The notes: a model not told the origin generated them from the sequence alone. DNA of 64,000 bases from Buxus sempervirens (GCA_947561395.2 OX387188.1:37505942-37569941); one strand, 5' to 3'. Counted from the first letter of the stretch, positions 34,131 through 46,702 are shown. Numbers and translations: made by a program.

Positions 34131-35046
34131 CTAGTTGTACTATATAGAAGCGGCAATGGGATAGGTTCAGGCCTGGTTGGCTGGACCCGTCTCCTTTAAA
34201 AAAGGGGTTGGTATGCCCCAACCCCAACCCCAACCCAATCCTCTCCAATCCATAAACGAGTTTAAATTGTTAATAAAAATTGAGAATTGTTACAAGCCAA
34301 AAGGTTCAAAACAAGGAAACCACCCTAGCATCCCAAACCCCCCAGTCCAAGCAAGTTCCATTTTTCAATTCATCCTAATGTAAAAGCACACTTAGCAAGC
34401 ACAGTAAAATAACCATTATCATTAAGATAGAACTAGAATAACATGATGAAATAGAATTAAAATATAACAAGAAACTAGTAATACTATCAAAAGCATTAAA
34501 AGACTTCACTTACCATTAAGACCTTAATTTACATCATTAAAGGCTTAGAAATCTGAAATATTTATTTGTAGAAAGTATTTTACAACAAGCAATATGTATA
34601 AATATTTAAGTTGATGGTTCCAATGGCATAGCCAGGATTTTCATTTAAGGTGGGTGAATTAGACAAACATGGAAGTTAAATGATTGAGATTAAAAAGTTG
34701 ATTAATGGGCCAATTTAAAATTTTACAGGGACAAAAATATATATATGTACAAGTATACATAGCTATTTTAGCAGCCCACCCTAACTTATATGTAGCTCCG
34801 CCCTAAACCTGACCTGATTATTTTTAGGTTGGTAATTTCAAACCCAAACAACCCGACCTATTGGTTGAAACAGTCAAATCAAACCTGCTTTGGACCATGT
34901 GGGTTAGTGGGTCACAAGTCACAATTGCCACCCATAGTTGTATACATGTCTGCTTAGTTTTCATCTTACTTTATGTCATTTTTGATAATTTGTCTTCCAA
35001 ACACAACACAACCAACAAAATGGTTGGTGCAATATACCACTAAGTC
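34131..35046. other. AT-rich spacer
   Basis: Contains ccccaaccccaaccc sequence near 34200 like that nested in the 15.2-kb element. No gene seen. Confidence 0.4.
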
Positions 35047-35199
35047 GAATGCATTTCGTCTAGAGCCACTTCAGTGGAGCCACCGTGAAACACACGGCTA
35101 GGATGGAGCATGGATGTGTGGGGCCTCTATTGATATGGGCATCCACCCGTGAGTTTCACGCTGGTTCAGTACTGAATGGCTCCAAACAAAACGCTCTCC
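35047..35199. mobile_element. MITE, about 153 bp, best copy of the GAGAGCATTTC family
   Basis: Inverted ends gcatttcgtctagagcca (left) and tggctccaaacaaaacgctc (right), with core tgtggggcctctattgatat. Non-coding. Confidence 0.6.
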
Positions 35200-35405
35200 C
35201 CTAAGTCACATAATCCGGGGGTCTTTTTTTTTCTGGTAGAAGGCTGTTTTCCTTCTGCTCTGAGCTTTCAAACCAATGACCACAATAAAAATAAAAACAT
35301 GCCAACTTGTTTGAGTAGGACAAAGTTAATCATGCCAACCGAACCTAGATAGGAAAGTGATGTGTGCCATATGCATGCGAGAAAGTCTTCTTGTAAGGTT
35401 TATTT

Positions 35406-36530
35406 TGTATTGGCTTCAATTCCGTGTCAAAAAGGTTGTATTAAAGTGGTTAATGCTTTTGGGTAGGTTTTATGTGTTGTGGTTCAAACGGGGTTAAGGT
35501 CGGGGCAAAATTGGTAAAGTATCGACCAACGTTCGATGAACGTTCGCTGAACGTTCGACTGTTGAGGTTCCACAGAGAAACCCAAGAGCAGCGTTCGCCT
35601 CATGTTCGTTGAACGTTCGACCGTTGGTGTTTCACAGAGAAACCAGAGAGCAGCGTTCGCCTCACGTTTGTTGAACGTTCGACCGTTGGTGTTCCACAGA
35701 GAAACCAGAGAGTAGCGTTCGCCTCACGTTCTCTGAACGTTCGACCGTTGGTGTTCCACAGAGAAACCAGAGAGCAGCGTTCGCTGAACGTTCTCTGGTC
35801 GTTCGAACGAGAAGAGGAAAAGTGAGTTTTTATATCGAACGTTCGAGCCGCGTTCGCTAAGTGTTCGAACGTTCGTAAACAAACTTCTTTTTTAGAAATC
35901 CGATCTTTTCTGATTTGTTTCCTTTTCGTTCCCTTCCTTCTCCTAACCTATTTAAGGAGTGTCTAGCCTATTGTGAGGGTTACCCAAGACGTTTTTAAGA
36001 ACCCTAAAAACGTGTGCAAGAGAGAGAGATCTTCTTCCTCTTTCCTCTTCTTCTTTGAGCCATCAAAACCAGTCTTCTTCTTTCTTTTCTACCTTGGAGT
36101 TCCGGGTTGAAGAGTTTGCTCATGGGAGTTCCTACGGTTGCTGAGTGAGTTCGTTCGACACTTCACTAAGGAGATATTCAAAGTTCTGAATCGTTGCAAG
36201 GATGCAAATCTGAAGAGTTCTTCAGATATTTACATTGTGAGTCAGAGTCATTGTTGGGTCGTCTGAACCACTATTGTAAGTCTTCTTCTTATAGTGATTT
36301 CCAGAGGTGGCACCTCGTAGCCCGGATGGTTTTTCTCTTTGAGAGTTCTCTTAGAGTTTTCCCTTCGTCACCAAATTGCTTGTGTTGTCTCTTCTTTATT
36401 TTGCAATTATGTGTGATGAATTGATAATTGTTCAAACTTGTGCATGCCAATTAATTAAGAACTTGTTTTTAATTAATTGATTTTTTATTCTGCAATCGGT
36501 TTAACCTATTCACCCCCCTCTAGGTGATTT
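35406..36530 (+). mobile_element. Probable LTR fragment or solo LTR (Copia-like)
   Basis: Starts near tgtattggcttcaattcc, has a TATA-like ctatttaaggag (about 35947-35958), and ends with cctattcacccccctctagg, a sequence I associate with the 3' part of many plant Copia LTRs. No primer-binding site follows, so internal sequence is absent. A minisatellite lies in its upstream part. Exact ends are uncertain. Confidence 0.5.
35567..35803. repeat. 62-bp minisatellite, about four units, rich in CGTTCG
   Basis: The unit begins gttccacagagaaaccagag and ends gaacgttcgaccgttggt. Units differ at a few bases and the last is truncated. Shorter gaacgttcgctgaacgttcg motifs flank it (35525-35560 and 35800-35880). 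Confidence 0.85.
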
Positions 36531-36725
36531 AGAGTCTAAACTGTGTTTTTCACTTCTGAAAATGGACCCCCCACCCGTGTGAATTTGAATTATTACGCAA
36601 AGTGGAACAGCCTGTTTCAGGAAGGGCTTGCTAGATTATCCTTGGCTGGGCCCTTGTCATTGTACTGAAAGACTTTTGTAACCACATAAAAATAGGTAAA
36701 ATACGGAATGAAATCTTTTGCTATG

Positions 36726-39700
36726 TGTCACGCCCCGAAATCCGTACACTGTGTATGACTATACACGCGTAGGACCGAGGGTGACCCTGCTCGTAAGCAA
36801 AACCCAAATACACACATTCCAACACAAGGATTGCATATTTAAATAAAACAAAACACAAATCCAGAGTGCAGCGGAAATTAAAAAAAACTTTTAATCCTTA
36901 CATGAACCAAATTCTAAAAGACGAAGTCACATACTCTAATATTGGTGTCACAGTTTACATAACCATATAAAAGCAACTAACATTAAATTATAAATAGTTC
37001 TCAATTCTCATAAGACGCTCTCATGAATTCCTATATTTCACTTTCTTCCATTTCCTCGATTCTGGTTATTTCCTGCAAAATGGAAATGGGTGAGTTTTCA
37101 CAACCCAGTAAGTAGGGCTAATTTACCTTATATGATTAAATGCACTACGCTTCTTTATTTTAATATAATTACGCACAATACTAATATATATATTTATAAA
37201 GATAACCATGCTATGTTTTTCCTATGGTTTTGTTCATAAACGATAGCATACTAACTTATTTATTTTTACCAATGTGTGAACATGCTTTTCTAATAGAAAT
37301 AAAATTAACAGAATAATTTAAACAGAATACAATTTAACAATAACGTAGCCCGATACAAGAGATGTAATAATAAATTCTTAAACATTTAAGAAACATAATA
37401 ATCAAGCAAGATGATGAACATGCAAGCAAGCAAATGCAGTAGCATGCAAGTACACTGGAATACAAAAGAGTTATGTAGTTTATTTCCACCACTCATCCCT
37501 TTTTAAATTAATAACAATTATACACAATTAACATGACCTGGTTCCCCAATCAAATCTAGACGGTCTTACAGTCAAGCACGCCGCTAGAGCGATCCAACTT
37601 ATGGCTAGGATCAAACGCCCTTGGATCCCACTTTAGCGATCAGCAGGGATCAGACTTTCCCGCATTCCTATGAGTACTCGTATGGGGTTTAGGGTATTGC
37701 AACCCATAGGGCTCCTTAGTCCTCGACTATTTTAATTTAAGGGACTCAAACCCCAGGAATTCCAACCTTTGGAGCAGTTGTAAACACCATGTAGGGAACC
37801 AATCAGATTAATTGTCTAGGGTAGAGTACTCGGCTCACCCTTTTCCAGAACACCATGGATTAAGTAAAATATTAACCACCTCCAATGGGTCTGTCAATCG
37901 TCCAGCGGATTAATGTCACGCTAGGTATACCCATGCTAAAGCATGCCGGTCTATTTAATGTTGTTCCATTAATAGGATCATTAATATGATCATAGAGTTC
38001 ACAAGTATATCATAAAATGAACTTGACATTCCACATTCTGTGTACATATTTGTGTTTCAAGAATTAACCCATTCACGGTTAAACATATATAAATACACTT
38101 TGAAACTTACAATTTCAACTCATTAACCAACACAACCCCACACACCCAAATTTTAAATCATAATCATGAAAGTACCCCCAACTCACAAATATCTACACCA
38201 ATGCGACCTTCAATTTATAAAACAACCAATCAGTATATAAAAATGTCATGGAATGATTCCACTATCTAAAAATATTAATTTAATACACTACCAACTCAAC
38301 CGACACAATATCATATAACACACAGATTTAATTAAAAATTTATCTATACCCAATTTCTAAACAAGATGACAACACTCAAATTGAATTAAAATTCTCTCTA
38401 TACCCAAATTCTAAACATGATGAAACTGAATTACCTTTTTCTTACAACACTCAAATTGAATTAAAATTTCTGTCTATACCTAGTTTCTAAACATGATGAC
38501 AACACTCAAATTGAATTAAAATTCTGCACACACCCTAATTTATAGTTATTTACAACAATGGATTTTGCACTTTTTACAACACTGTTGCCTTTTCACAAAC
38601 ACTATGCCTACAAGTTTACTAGAATACCCCACAAACGACCAAATCCACAAGTGACTAAGTCCACACTGTACCTGCAAGTTTATAAACACTGTTGCCTTTT
38701 TTTTTTACAAACACTATTGCCTTTTTTTTGTTTTTGTTTTTGTTTTTTTTTTCTTTTCATAAACAGTCGACCTAGACTAGTAAAGACCATGTCCCTACTT
38801 TAAAGGTTCAATAAAACCTTTTAAGATTCAACTAATTCCATCCATCCGATTTCAACACTCAAGAGTTCTATCCATACGATTTCAGAGGTTGGACAAAACC
38901 ACAAGTGAACAAGGTATTCAACGAATGGAGCCATCCCTACGTTAGGTTCAGCAAACCTGCAATAAAGTATTCAACAAGTTCCTAACAGGTTCCTATGAGC
39001 ATGCATGACAACCCTATTTGCTTTTCCTACAACTCAAATTGAAATATAATTTAGCATATACCCTATTCACAATTATTCACAAACAGTGCAAATTCTTCTG
39101 CAAACACAAAATGCAAAGAGCGAACCAAACATTATTCACTGTTGCACTGCAATTTGTGTCAAAAGCAAGCCCAAGTCATGCCATCGATCAAGCCGACCCA
39201 CTCGCTTCATTCAAACCCTTTTACAAACACTGTTGCCATTCTTACAAACACTATTTACCTTTTTTACAACAATGTACCCTCATTCAACAACTCACAAAAT
39301 AATCCGAATTGCTCTCTTTTTTCTTCTTACAACAGTGGACCTACAATAGGTACCACATCCCTACTTTAAGGGTTCAACAAAACCTTTAAAGGATCAATGA
39401 ACTCAATCCACACGATTTTAACACTCAACGAGTCTCATCCATAACAGTCAAACGGATTGTAAGGACAATGCAAAGAATCATAAAAATATATTAGTCCTAC
39501 TTATCTCAACACTAGTTGAATTTTTCCCACCTTCTTCTCCAAGACCCAGCAATAGCCCAAAACTTCTTGCAGCCACCAACCATACGGTTTAGGGTTTCTT
39601 CTCCCTAAAAATCCTTCAACAATGAAGATTAAATCTCAGCCATCCATTCCTTTTTAATCTAAAGAGACATGAGGTGTGATATGGTGTGTGCTCATGCACA

Positions 39701-39793
39701 CAAATCCCCATACCACCTCCACTTAAAATGAAATAAAACAAAGACTCTAAAGTCTTTGTCAAAGTTTCAAAATAAGTTGACTAGGACCTTACA
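36726..39793. mobile_element. Probable 3.07-kb solo LTR or non-coding retroelement
   Basis: Begins TGTCACGCCCC, a common plant LTR terminus, and ends CCTTACA. It is flanked by ctatg (36721-36725) and ctata (39794-39798), a 5-bp target duplication with one mismatch. There is no coding frame. Internal tandem repeats of aacactcaaattgaattaaa lie at about 38340-38530, and tgttgccttttttacaaaca units at 38570-38740 and 39220-39270. Orientation is unknown. Confidence 0.5.
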
Positions 39794-39798
39794 CTATA

Positions 39799-40605
39799 TT
39801 TGCCTGAATTACTATCAGTTTTAGTTGTAAGATGCTGTAATGTGGAGCATTTTAGGGTAACTCTTCTTTCGTATGGGCTTCACTTGAAACATTTAAAACA
39901 ATGAAAAACATAAAACTTTTTGTTTACTTGTTACTTTCCAATCGTTGGTAGTGGTTTTCCCTGGTGGGGTTTGGCTCTCTGAACACCTGCGGCCTCCTCT
40001 CTGTGGAGATGAGCAGATAAGAGAGAGATGGAAACAGGATTGATGTGGGGAGACAGATGTTTGCTCCTAGCTAGCAAGCTAGCTACAAACAATATCACTT
40101 CAGAATTTCGCCTAGTTGGGGGCATAAGAATAAAAGTCTTTCTGAAGGTGACTTCCATTGATCAGTCATCATAAAAAAGCCTACCAAAAAAAATCAACCA
40201 TCATAAAAAAATATCTAAAAAATATCTAATACCGAGACGCGGACGTGGATGTGGACGTGTAATTGAAGTAGGTTTTGCTAATGTTCGACGTGACGTACGT
40301 TCGTTATATAATGTCATTTCCAAAGAAAATAAAATTTGACAAGACGTGCCAGCCACCGGAGTTTTTAAATAATTTCCAAAGGCTATCCTAAACCAAATCC
40401 AAATTAAAGTAAGTTTGTTTATACGGCTCGACTTGATTCTTAACGATGGTTCCCCAACAAAAAGAAAAGATTCTTAATGATGGTTCGAATTCAATTATAA
40501 TGTTAAAATGAATCAAGCCCAAACCGATTCAATAGTTACTATCAAAAAATAAAAACAAAAAACAAAAAATTCGATTCAATAGTTGAGATAAAAACCAGCT
40601 AACAA
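39799..40605. other. Spacer with three very short A-rich insertions
   Basis: No gene. Direct-repeat-bounded inserts occur at 40179-40192 (gcctacc plus A7; 18-bp repeats, 16 identical), 40453-40468 (cccaacaaaaagaaaa; 18-bp repeats gattcttaacgatggttc, 17 identical) and 40538-40571 (A-rich; perfect 13-bp repeat cgattcaatagtt). Confidence 0.6.
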
Positions 40606-40790
40606 GAGTGTAAGTGCAAGACTGTACGTGGAGAGAAAAGAAGTGGGGGCAATTACAAAACTGGTTTTGGACAAAAATAGTGAGTTGAGATAATTATAGC
40701 CCTGTATTGTTGAAATCCAAATTATGTAGAGAATAGATATTTTGGGAAAATTGTGAATTATTTTAGGCACGTATCCCAAGGGACCTCCTC
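40606..40790. repeat. Dispersed repeat, GTGCCCC family, inverted
   Basis: Ends ggcacgtatcccaagggac. The interior gggggcaattacaaaactgg and gtgagttgagataattatag match the 22.3-kb copy. Confidence 0.45.
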
Positions 40791-41457
40791 CTATATAAGT
40801 CGAATTGAATCAAACCTACTAGAGTTAGCCGGTTTTGGGTTTTCCATAATAACCATGGATTCCGTTTCAAGTTTTAGTATACACGTGTTGACTAGATTGA
40901 AACCATTTAGAAATCATTTGATAATCTATAGTGTTATAACTTAGTTCTTTAATTAGGATCCTAATTAGTGACACTCATTTATTGATCTATATCTTAAATT
41001 GCATTTCTCATGAGTTAATCTACATTGTATTTGTGGCATGACATCAAAGACAAATATGCCTAAATATGGTTAAAATTATTTTTACTTTTGTTAAGTGTAC
41101 ATGATCTATCATTAGCTTTAAAAGATATATGGTTGAGGGCCCATGGAAGACCGCAAACACTTGTTCTTTCAATGTGCCGCCATCAAGAAAACTAGATGCA
41201 CCACAAGGGTCAGTGTCAAATGGAAGCTCCCTATGGCGGGCTTTTGTATTTTAATAGATGTAGCAAATAATTTCAAGCCTAGTTTAGTTGTTTAATCCTT
41301 TTTTTATTTAAATCAACCATTTGCTTTAAAGCTGCCTGCAGGATGATCCAACTTTATGAAATGAAGCTTGACCGAAATACACAGCCGCTTTAGCAAACTT
41401 GAGCCTCTGAGTTTTCCCTTGTTCATCCCTCCCCACGCCTTTCGATCGTTACCAAGA

Positions 41458-42010
41458 ATGGCCGACGCACTTGTATCCATCGTCAAGGAAAAGGTGGAAT
41501 CCCCACTCCAACAAGAGTTTCAAGTTTTCAATTGATTGTGAGCGTTGGTTGGTGACGAGCTTGAAAAGATCTCTATCAAGCTCATTACTCATTAATTTGC
41601 TATTCAAGGTGTGCATCCTTGAGCACACCTTGAATAGCGAAGGAGGAAGAAGCGAAAGTTTGGTTAGATGAGCTAAAAGACATCTCTTACGGTATTCATG
41701 ATATGCTAGATGAGTGGAATACTAGAACTCTCGGTCTACAGAATGAGGTAGCTAATGCCAGTGCTCTAGTTTGAAAGGTATGCACCTCTTTTCATTACTT
41801 TTGTTTGTATGAAGATGTGTTGCATCGAGTGTTTTCCTTCTTCTCTCGTTTTGGCTTTAATCAACTCATTTTGTACCAAAACATCGCTCATAGGATAAAG
41901 CACCAAGGAACAGACTCAATTGTACTGACAATGAGAAAAACAAGCACCATTTTAACATCGGTGAGAGCAGTATCGAAGAATAGGAGCAAATCATAACTAG
42001 TTCGGTAGTT
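41458..42010 (+). pseudogene. NLR coiled-coil fragment, unit A
   Basis: Starts MADALVSIVKEKVES like the intact NLRs but stops after 25 codons. Later pieces (DELKDISYGIHDMLDEWN, FFSRFGFNQLI) continue in other frames to just before the P-loop, where homology ends abruptly at ttcctaccgaattcgg. A hairpin at 41599-41638 replaces part of the coiled-coil coding sequence. It cannot encode a receptor. Confidence 0.85.
41599..41638. repeat. Perfect hairpin inside the NLR fragment
   Basis: A 16-bp arm GCTATTCAAGGTGTGC, loop atccttga, then the exact complement. In intact genes the first arm runs on into tcaaggatgcaga. Here the continuation is replaced by an inverted copy of the arm and the loop. Confidence 0.85.
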
Positions 42011-42029
42011 GTTCCTACCGAATTCGGCC

Positions 42030-43600
42030 ATGGGGCATGCTAGTCACTATATGAGGTGACTGCGGGGCATGGCCAATCACTTTAGGAGACGGACATGGGG
42101 TTTGCATTGTCACTATAGATGAAAGCCATGGGGTGTGCATGGGCCACTATAAAATGATGACCATCACTTTTTAAGTGACGGCCACCTGGCATGAATCGGC
42201 CACTATAAGTGATAGCTGTGGGCATGCTGGTCACTAGAGTAACGGCCGACGTATTGGCCACTATAGGAGATGGCTGTGTGAGGGTGTCGACCCCTTTAGG
42301 TGATAAAAAAAAGAAAAGAAAAGAAAAGAAATAAAAGAAAACTAATTGAACTAACAATACCGGGCCTTCCCTGTCTCTATAGCCACGATAATCGAGTATA
42401 GAGTAGAGATATAGGGGGTGTCCGGTAACAAAGTCAGTTTGATGGTTCACACTAGGAGTATTACATAGCCATTACTCAGTTACTCACCTTGCATGACTAA
42501 GTATAGCCTTGGTACCGACTAGTCTTGCTCTATAGCCGTGGTCAAACTATAGAGAGAAGATATTAGGGGCGGCCTTGGCTATCTTGCAAGTGACAGGATC
42601 TTTACTTTAAACGAAGTAAGCAATAGCCCATCGTGCTGCTGCGATGGGAAGCAGCGGAGAAAAGCACTTTCCATTGCGGCATGGAGCCGCAGAAAAGGGA
42701 TAGACTATCTTCTTGCCACCGTGGGAGGGCTTGAAGGATAGGGAGATCGCAAGTGACCTAATCGAGTTGTGTCGTGCTGAGTTGTAGAGACAGAGTTCTT
42801 CGTCTTGGCCAAATTTATAGTTGAGCCCGGAGAGTTTAGTCGATTAATGTAACTCACCATTCGACCACTAACATGATTGGAGTTACAGCCAATAAGATTG
42901 AGAAGAGCCTGGGACTGTGAGGATAGACTGCCCAAATGAAGAAACAGGCTTCAATAAGATTGAGAAGAGTCGGTGTTGAGGGGAAGAATTGAAATTAACT
43001 CTCTCCACCGCCAACCCAACCAAGCTTCACCAACTAAACAAGGCCCACCAACCGCCGTTAACATCTATAAAAAGGCCTTAGCCTCCTCTTGATTTGTAAC
43101 TAAAACCCATGGATAGTCATGGGTAATATGGGTTTGTGTAACTTGTAGCTTGTGTAAGTGTTTTGTGAAGTAATGGGTGCTCCCCCTACTCAACATATTC
43201 TTGCCTAGGCTTGCATAGTCTGGGAATGGATATTGTCTATTGGATATGCATCGATTTTATATTTCTTTTTGGTTCTAATTTTTGATTTACTGAGAAGGTT
43301 TATGATGGAGTAAAAGAATTGCCTACATCGTCTGATTACCCTGTCCATGACAGAGAGACATGAACTTACTCTGAAACCTCTTTCGCAAAATTCTGTTTTC
43401 ATTTTGTGTATTTGGCAAATTATTGAGCTCAACTATGGCGGCACTTGGCATTGCTTTTTTACTTTTGATTTTTTTCTTATTTGAACAAAATCAAGCTTTT
43501 TGAAGTATAAGCATGTTTGGTTAGTGTTTGCTTTTACTTTTCATGATGAAGCAAATAAGCAATCCAATTGTTTTTCTTGAGAAGCAAAACTTTTTTGTTT
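42030..43600. repeat. Unit A insert that follows the NLR coiled-coil fragment
   Basis: Imperfect ggccatggggcatgc repeats (42030-42290), an aaaagaaaag tract, and about 900 bp with a TATA-like ctataaaaagg (43067-43078). A small direct repeat, aataagattgagaagag, occurs twice (about 42891 and 42953). It looks like promoter-bearing transposon sequence but has no coding domain to classify it. Confidence 0.4.
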
Positions 43601-44498
43601 TTCAATTTTTGCTTCTATTGCTTATTATTCTAATAATAACAATCAACCCAAACCACCACTACTACCACCACCCACCACTACTAGCACACCACCCACCCAC
43701 CAACCCATCACTACGGTCCACCCTCAGTTCCTACATTGGGCACTGCCATTAACACTACCCACTACTATGCCCCCATCCGCCATCACCGCTACTGCCATCC
43801 GTCACTCACTCACTCACCACCACCACCATCCAACCTCAATTCCCACTATGGGCACTATCATTAACACTATCCATCCGCTACTATCACACACCCCTATTAT
43901 CATAGATATTTTGCAACCCATTTTACACGCCCCATTTTGGCACCGCCTCCTAGATAAGTCGAATTGAATCAAAACTATCAGAGTTGGCCGGTTTTGGGTT
44001 TTCCATAATAACCATGGGATCCGTTTCAAGTTTTAGTATACACGTGCCGACTAGATTGAAACCAGATAGTTGAAACCAGATAGAAATCATTTGATAATCT
44101 ATAGTGTTATAACTTAGTTCTTTAATTAGGATCCTAATTAGTGACACTCATTTATTGATCTATCTTAAATTGCATTTCTCATTAGTTAATTTACATTGTA
44201 TTTGTGGCATGACATCAAAGACAAATATGCCTAAATATGATTAAAAATTATTTTTACTTTTGTTATAAGTGTACATGATCTATCATCAGCTTTAAAAGAT
44301 GGTTGAGGGCCCATGGAAGAGCGCAAACACTTGTTCTTTCAATGTGCCGCCACCAAGAAAACTAGATGCACCACAAGGGCCAGTGTCAAATGGGAATACA
44401 GCTCCCTATGGCTATGGGTGGTGACAAAATGAGGCGTGTAACAACTAAAGTGGCCAAGCAGAAAACTAGCACCACTTTATTTTATTTTATTAGTTAGT

Positions 44499-44595
44499 TT
44501 TTGATACGTGTATGTTTTTTTGGTAATACTTTGATACGTGTATTTTACTTTGATACGTGTATGTTTTTTTTGGTAATACTTTGATACGTGTATGT
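44499..44595 (-). mobile_element. Paired very short poly(A) insertions on the minus strand
   Basis: Four copies of tttgatacgtgtat enclose two inserts, 44514-44528 and 44564-44578, each reading tattacc plus 7-8 A on the minus strand. A four-base ttta separates the halves, so an insert with its flanking repeats was itself duplicated. Unit A lacks this block. Confidence 0.6.
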
Positions 44596-44772
44596 TACAA
44601 TCACCGCGGCAGGCTTTTGTATTTTAATGAACCATTTGCTTTAAAGCTGTCTACAGGATGATCCAACTTCATGAAATGAAGCTTGACCGAAACACACAGC
44701 CGCTTTAGAAAACTTGAGCCTCTGAGTTTTTCCTTGCTCATCCCTCCCCACGCCTTTCGATCGTTACCAAGA

Positions 44773-45225
44773 ATGACCGAATCACTAGTATCCATCGTCA
44801 AGGAAAAGGTGGATTAATCCGCACTCCAACAAGAGTTTCAAGTTTTCAATTGATTGTGGGCGTTGATGATGAGCTTGAAAAGATCTCTATCAAGCTCATT
44901 GCTATTCAAAAGACATCTCCTACAGTATTGATGATGTGCTAGATGTGTGGAATACTAGAACTCTCGGACAATAGATTGAGGTAGCTAATGCCAATGTTCT
45001 AGTTCAAAAGGTATGCACCTCTTTTTGTAGTTTCTGTTTGGATGAGGATGTGTTGCATCGAGTGTTTTTCTTCCTCTCTCGTTTTGGCTCTAATCAACTC
45101 ATTTTGCGCAGGATAAAGCACGTAAGGAATAGACTCGATTGGATTGACAATGAGAAAAACAGGCACCATTTTAACATCGGTGAGAGTAGTATCAAAGAAT
45201 AGGAGCAAATCATAACTAGTTGGTT
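44773..45225 (+). pseudogene. NLR coiled-coil fragment, unit B
   Basis: Reads MTESLVSIVKEKVD and then a stop. The coding sequence between gctattcaa and aagacatctcc is deleted. Homology to intact NLRs ends just before the P-loop (cataactagttggttag). Together with 47361-48881 it once belonged to one NLR whose NB-ARC is now replaced by about 2.1 kb of unrelated sequence. Confidence 0.85.
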
Positions 45226-45244
45226 AGTTGTTCCTACCGAATTT

Positions 45245-45374
45245 GGCCATGGGGCATGCTAGTTACTATATGAGGTGACTGTGGGGCATGGCCAATCACT
45301 ATAGGAGACGGCCATGGGGCATGCTAGTTACTATATGAGGTGACTGTGGGGCATGGCCAATCACTATGGGAGAT
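45245..45374. repeat. 65-bp exact tandem duplication
   Basis: Two adjacent copies, 45245-45309 and 45310-45374, start ggccatggggcatgctag and differ only near the end (ataggagac against atgggagat). Absent from unit A, so it arose after the 3.16-kb duplication. Confidence 0.85.
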
Positions 45375-46702
45375 GGCCATGGGGTTTGCCCATCACCATA
45401 GATGACAGCCATGCACCATAGATGACAGCCATGGGGTGTGCATCGGCCACGATGACAATCACTTTTTAAGCAATGGCCACGTGGCATGAATCGGCCATTA
45501 TAAGTGATGGCTGTGGGCACGCCGGTCACTAGAGTAACGGCCGACGTATTGGCTACTGTAGGAGATGGCCGTGTGAGGGTGTCGGCCCCTTTAGGTGATA
45601 AATAAAAAAGAAAAGAAATAAAAGAAAACTAATTGAACTAACAATACTAGGCCTTCCTGGTCTCTATAGCCGTGATAATGGAATACAAAGTAGAGATATA
45701 GGGGGCGTCTGGCAACAAAGTCAGTTTGATGGTTCACACTGGGAGTATTACATAGCTATTACTCAGTTACTCACCTTGCATGACTAAATATAGCCTTGGT
45801 ACCAGTTGGTCTTCTTCTATAGCCGTGGTCAGACTATAGAGAGAAGACATCAGGGGCGGCCTTGACTATCTTGCAAGTGGTAGGATCTTTACTTTGAACG
45901 AAGTAAGCAATAGCCCATCGTGCTGCTACGATGGGAAGTAGCAGAGAGAAGCACTTTCCACTGCGGCATGGAGCCGCAAAAGGGGATAGGCTATCTTCTT
46001 TCCACCACGGGAGGGCTTGAAGGATAGGGAGAACACAAGCGACCCAATCAAGTTGTGTCGTGCTGAGTTGGATTTGTCTTGGCCAAATTTATAGTTGAGC
46101 CTGGACAGTTTAGTCGGTTAGTGTAACTCCCCACTCGGCCACAAACATGATTGGAGTTACAAATAATAAGATTGAGAAGAGCCTAGGACTGTGAGGATGA
46201 AAAATGCCCAAATGAAGAAACAGGCTTCAATAAGATTGAGAAGAGTTGGTGTTGAGGGGAAGAATTGAAACTCTCTCCACCGCCAACCCAACCAAGCTTC
46301 ACCAACTAAACAAGGCCCACCAACCGCCATTAACATCTATAAAAGGCCTCAGCCTCCTCTTGATTTGTAACTAAACTCACGGACAGTCATGGGTAATATG
46401 GGTTTGCGTAAGCTGTGGCTTGTGTAAGTGTTTTGTGAAGTAGTGGGTGCTCCCCCTAGTCAACATATTCTTGCCTAGGCTTGCATAGTCTGGGAATGGA
46501 TATTGTCTATTGGATATGGATTGATTTTATATTTCTTTTTGGTTCTAATTTTTGATTTACTGAGAAGGTTTATGATGGTGTAAAATAGTGCCTACATCGT
46601 CTGATTACTCTATCTATGACAGAGGCATGAACTTACTCTGAAACCTCTTTTGCAAAATTCTGTTTTCATTTTTGTATTTGGCAAATTATTGAGCTCAACT
46701 AT

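Larger units (their letters stand above)
40787..43945. repeat. Tandem duplication, unit A (about 3.16 kb)
   Basis: Aligns by eye with 43946-about 47145 throughout: an opening stretch (cctcctatataagtcg against cctcctagataagtcg), the NLR 5' fragment, ggccatgggg repeats, a TATA-bearing stretch (about 43067, ctataaaaagg) and part of a TIR element with ccaccac-rich low-complexity sequence (43640-43830). The units differ by substitutions and indels, so the duplication is not recent. Confidence 0.8.

Noticed and set aside
35567-35803. CRISPR-like repeat array
   Set aside because: Units are contiguous 62-bp tandem repeats without unique spacers, in a plant LTR-like region.
42030-43200. Endogenous pararetrovirus or LTR promoter, suggested by the TATA-like ctataaaaagg
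   Set aside because: No primer-binding site, no coding domain and no clear ends. It is recorded only as repeat sequence of unknown class.
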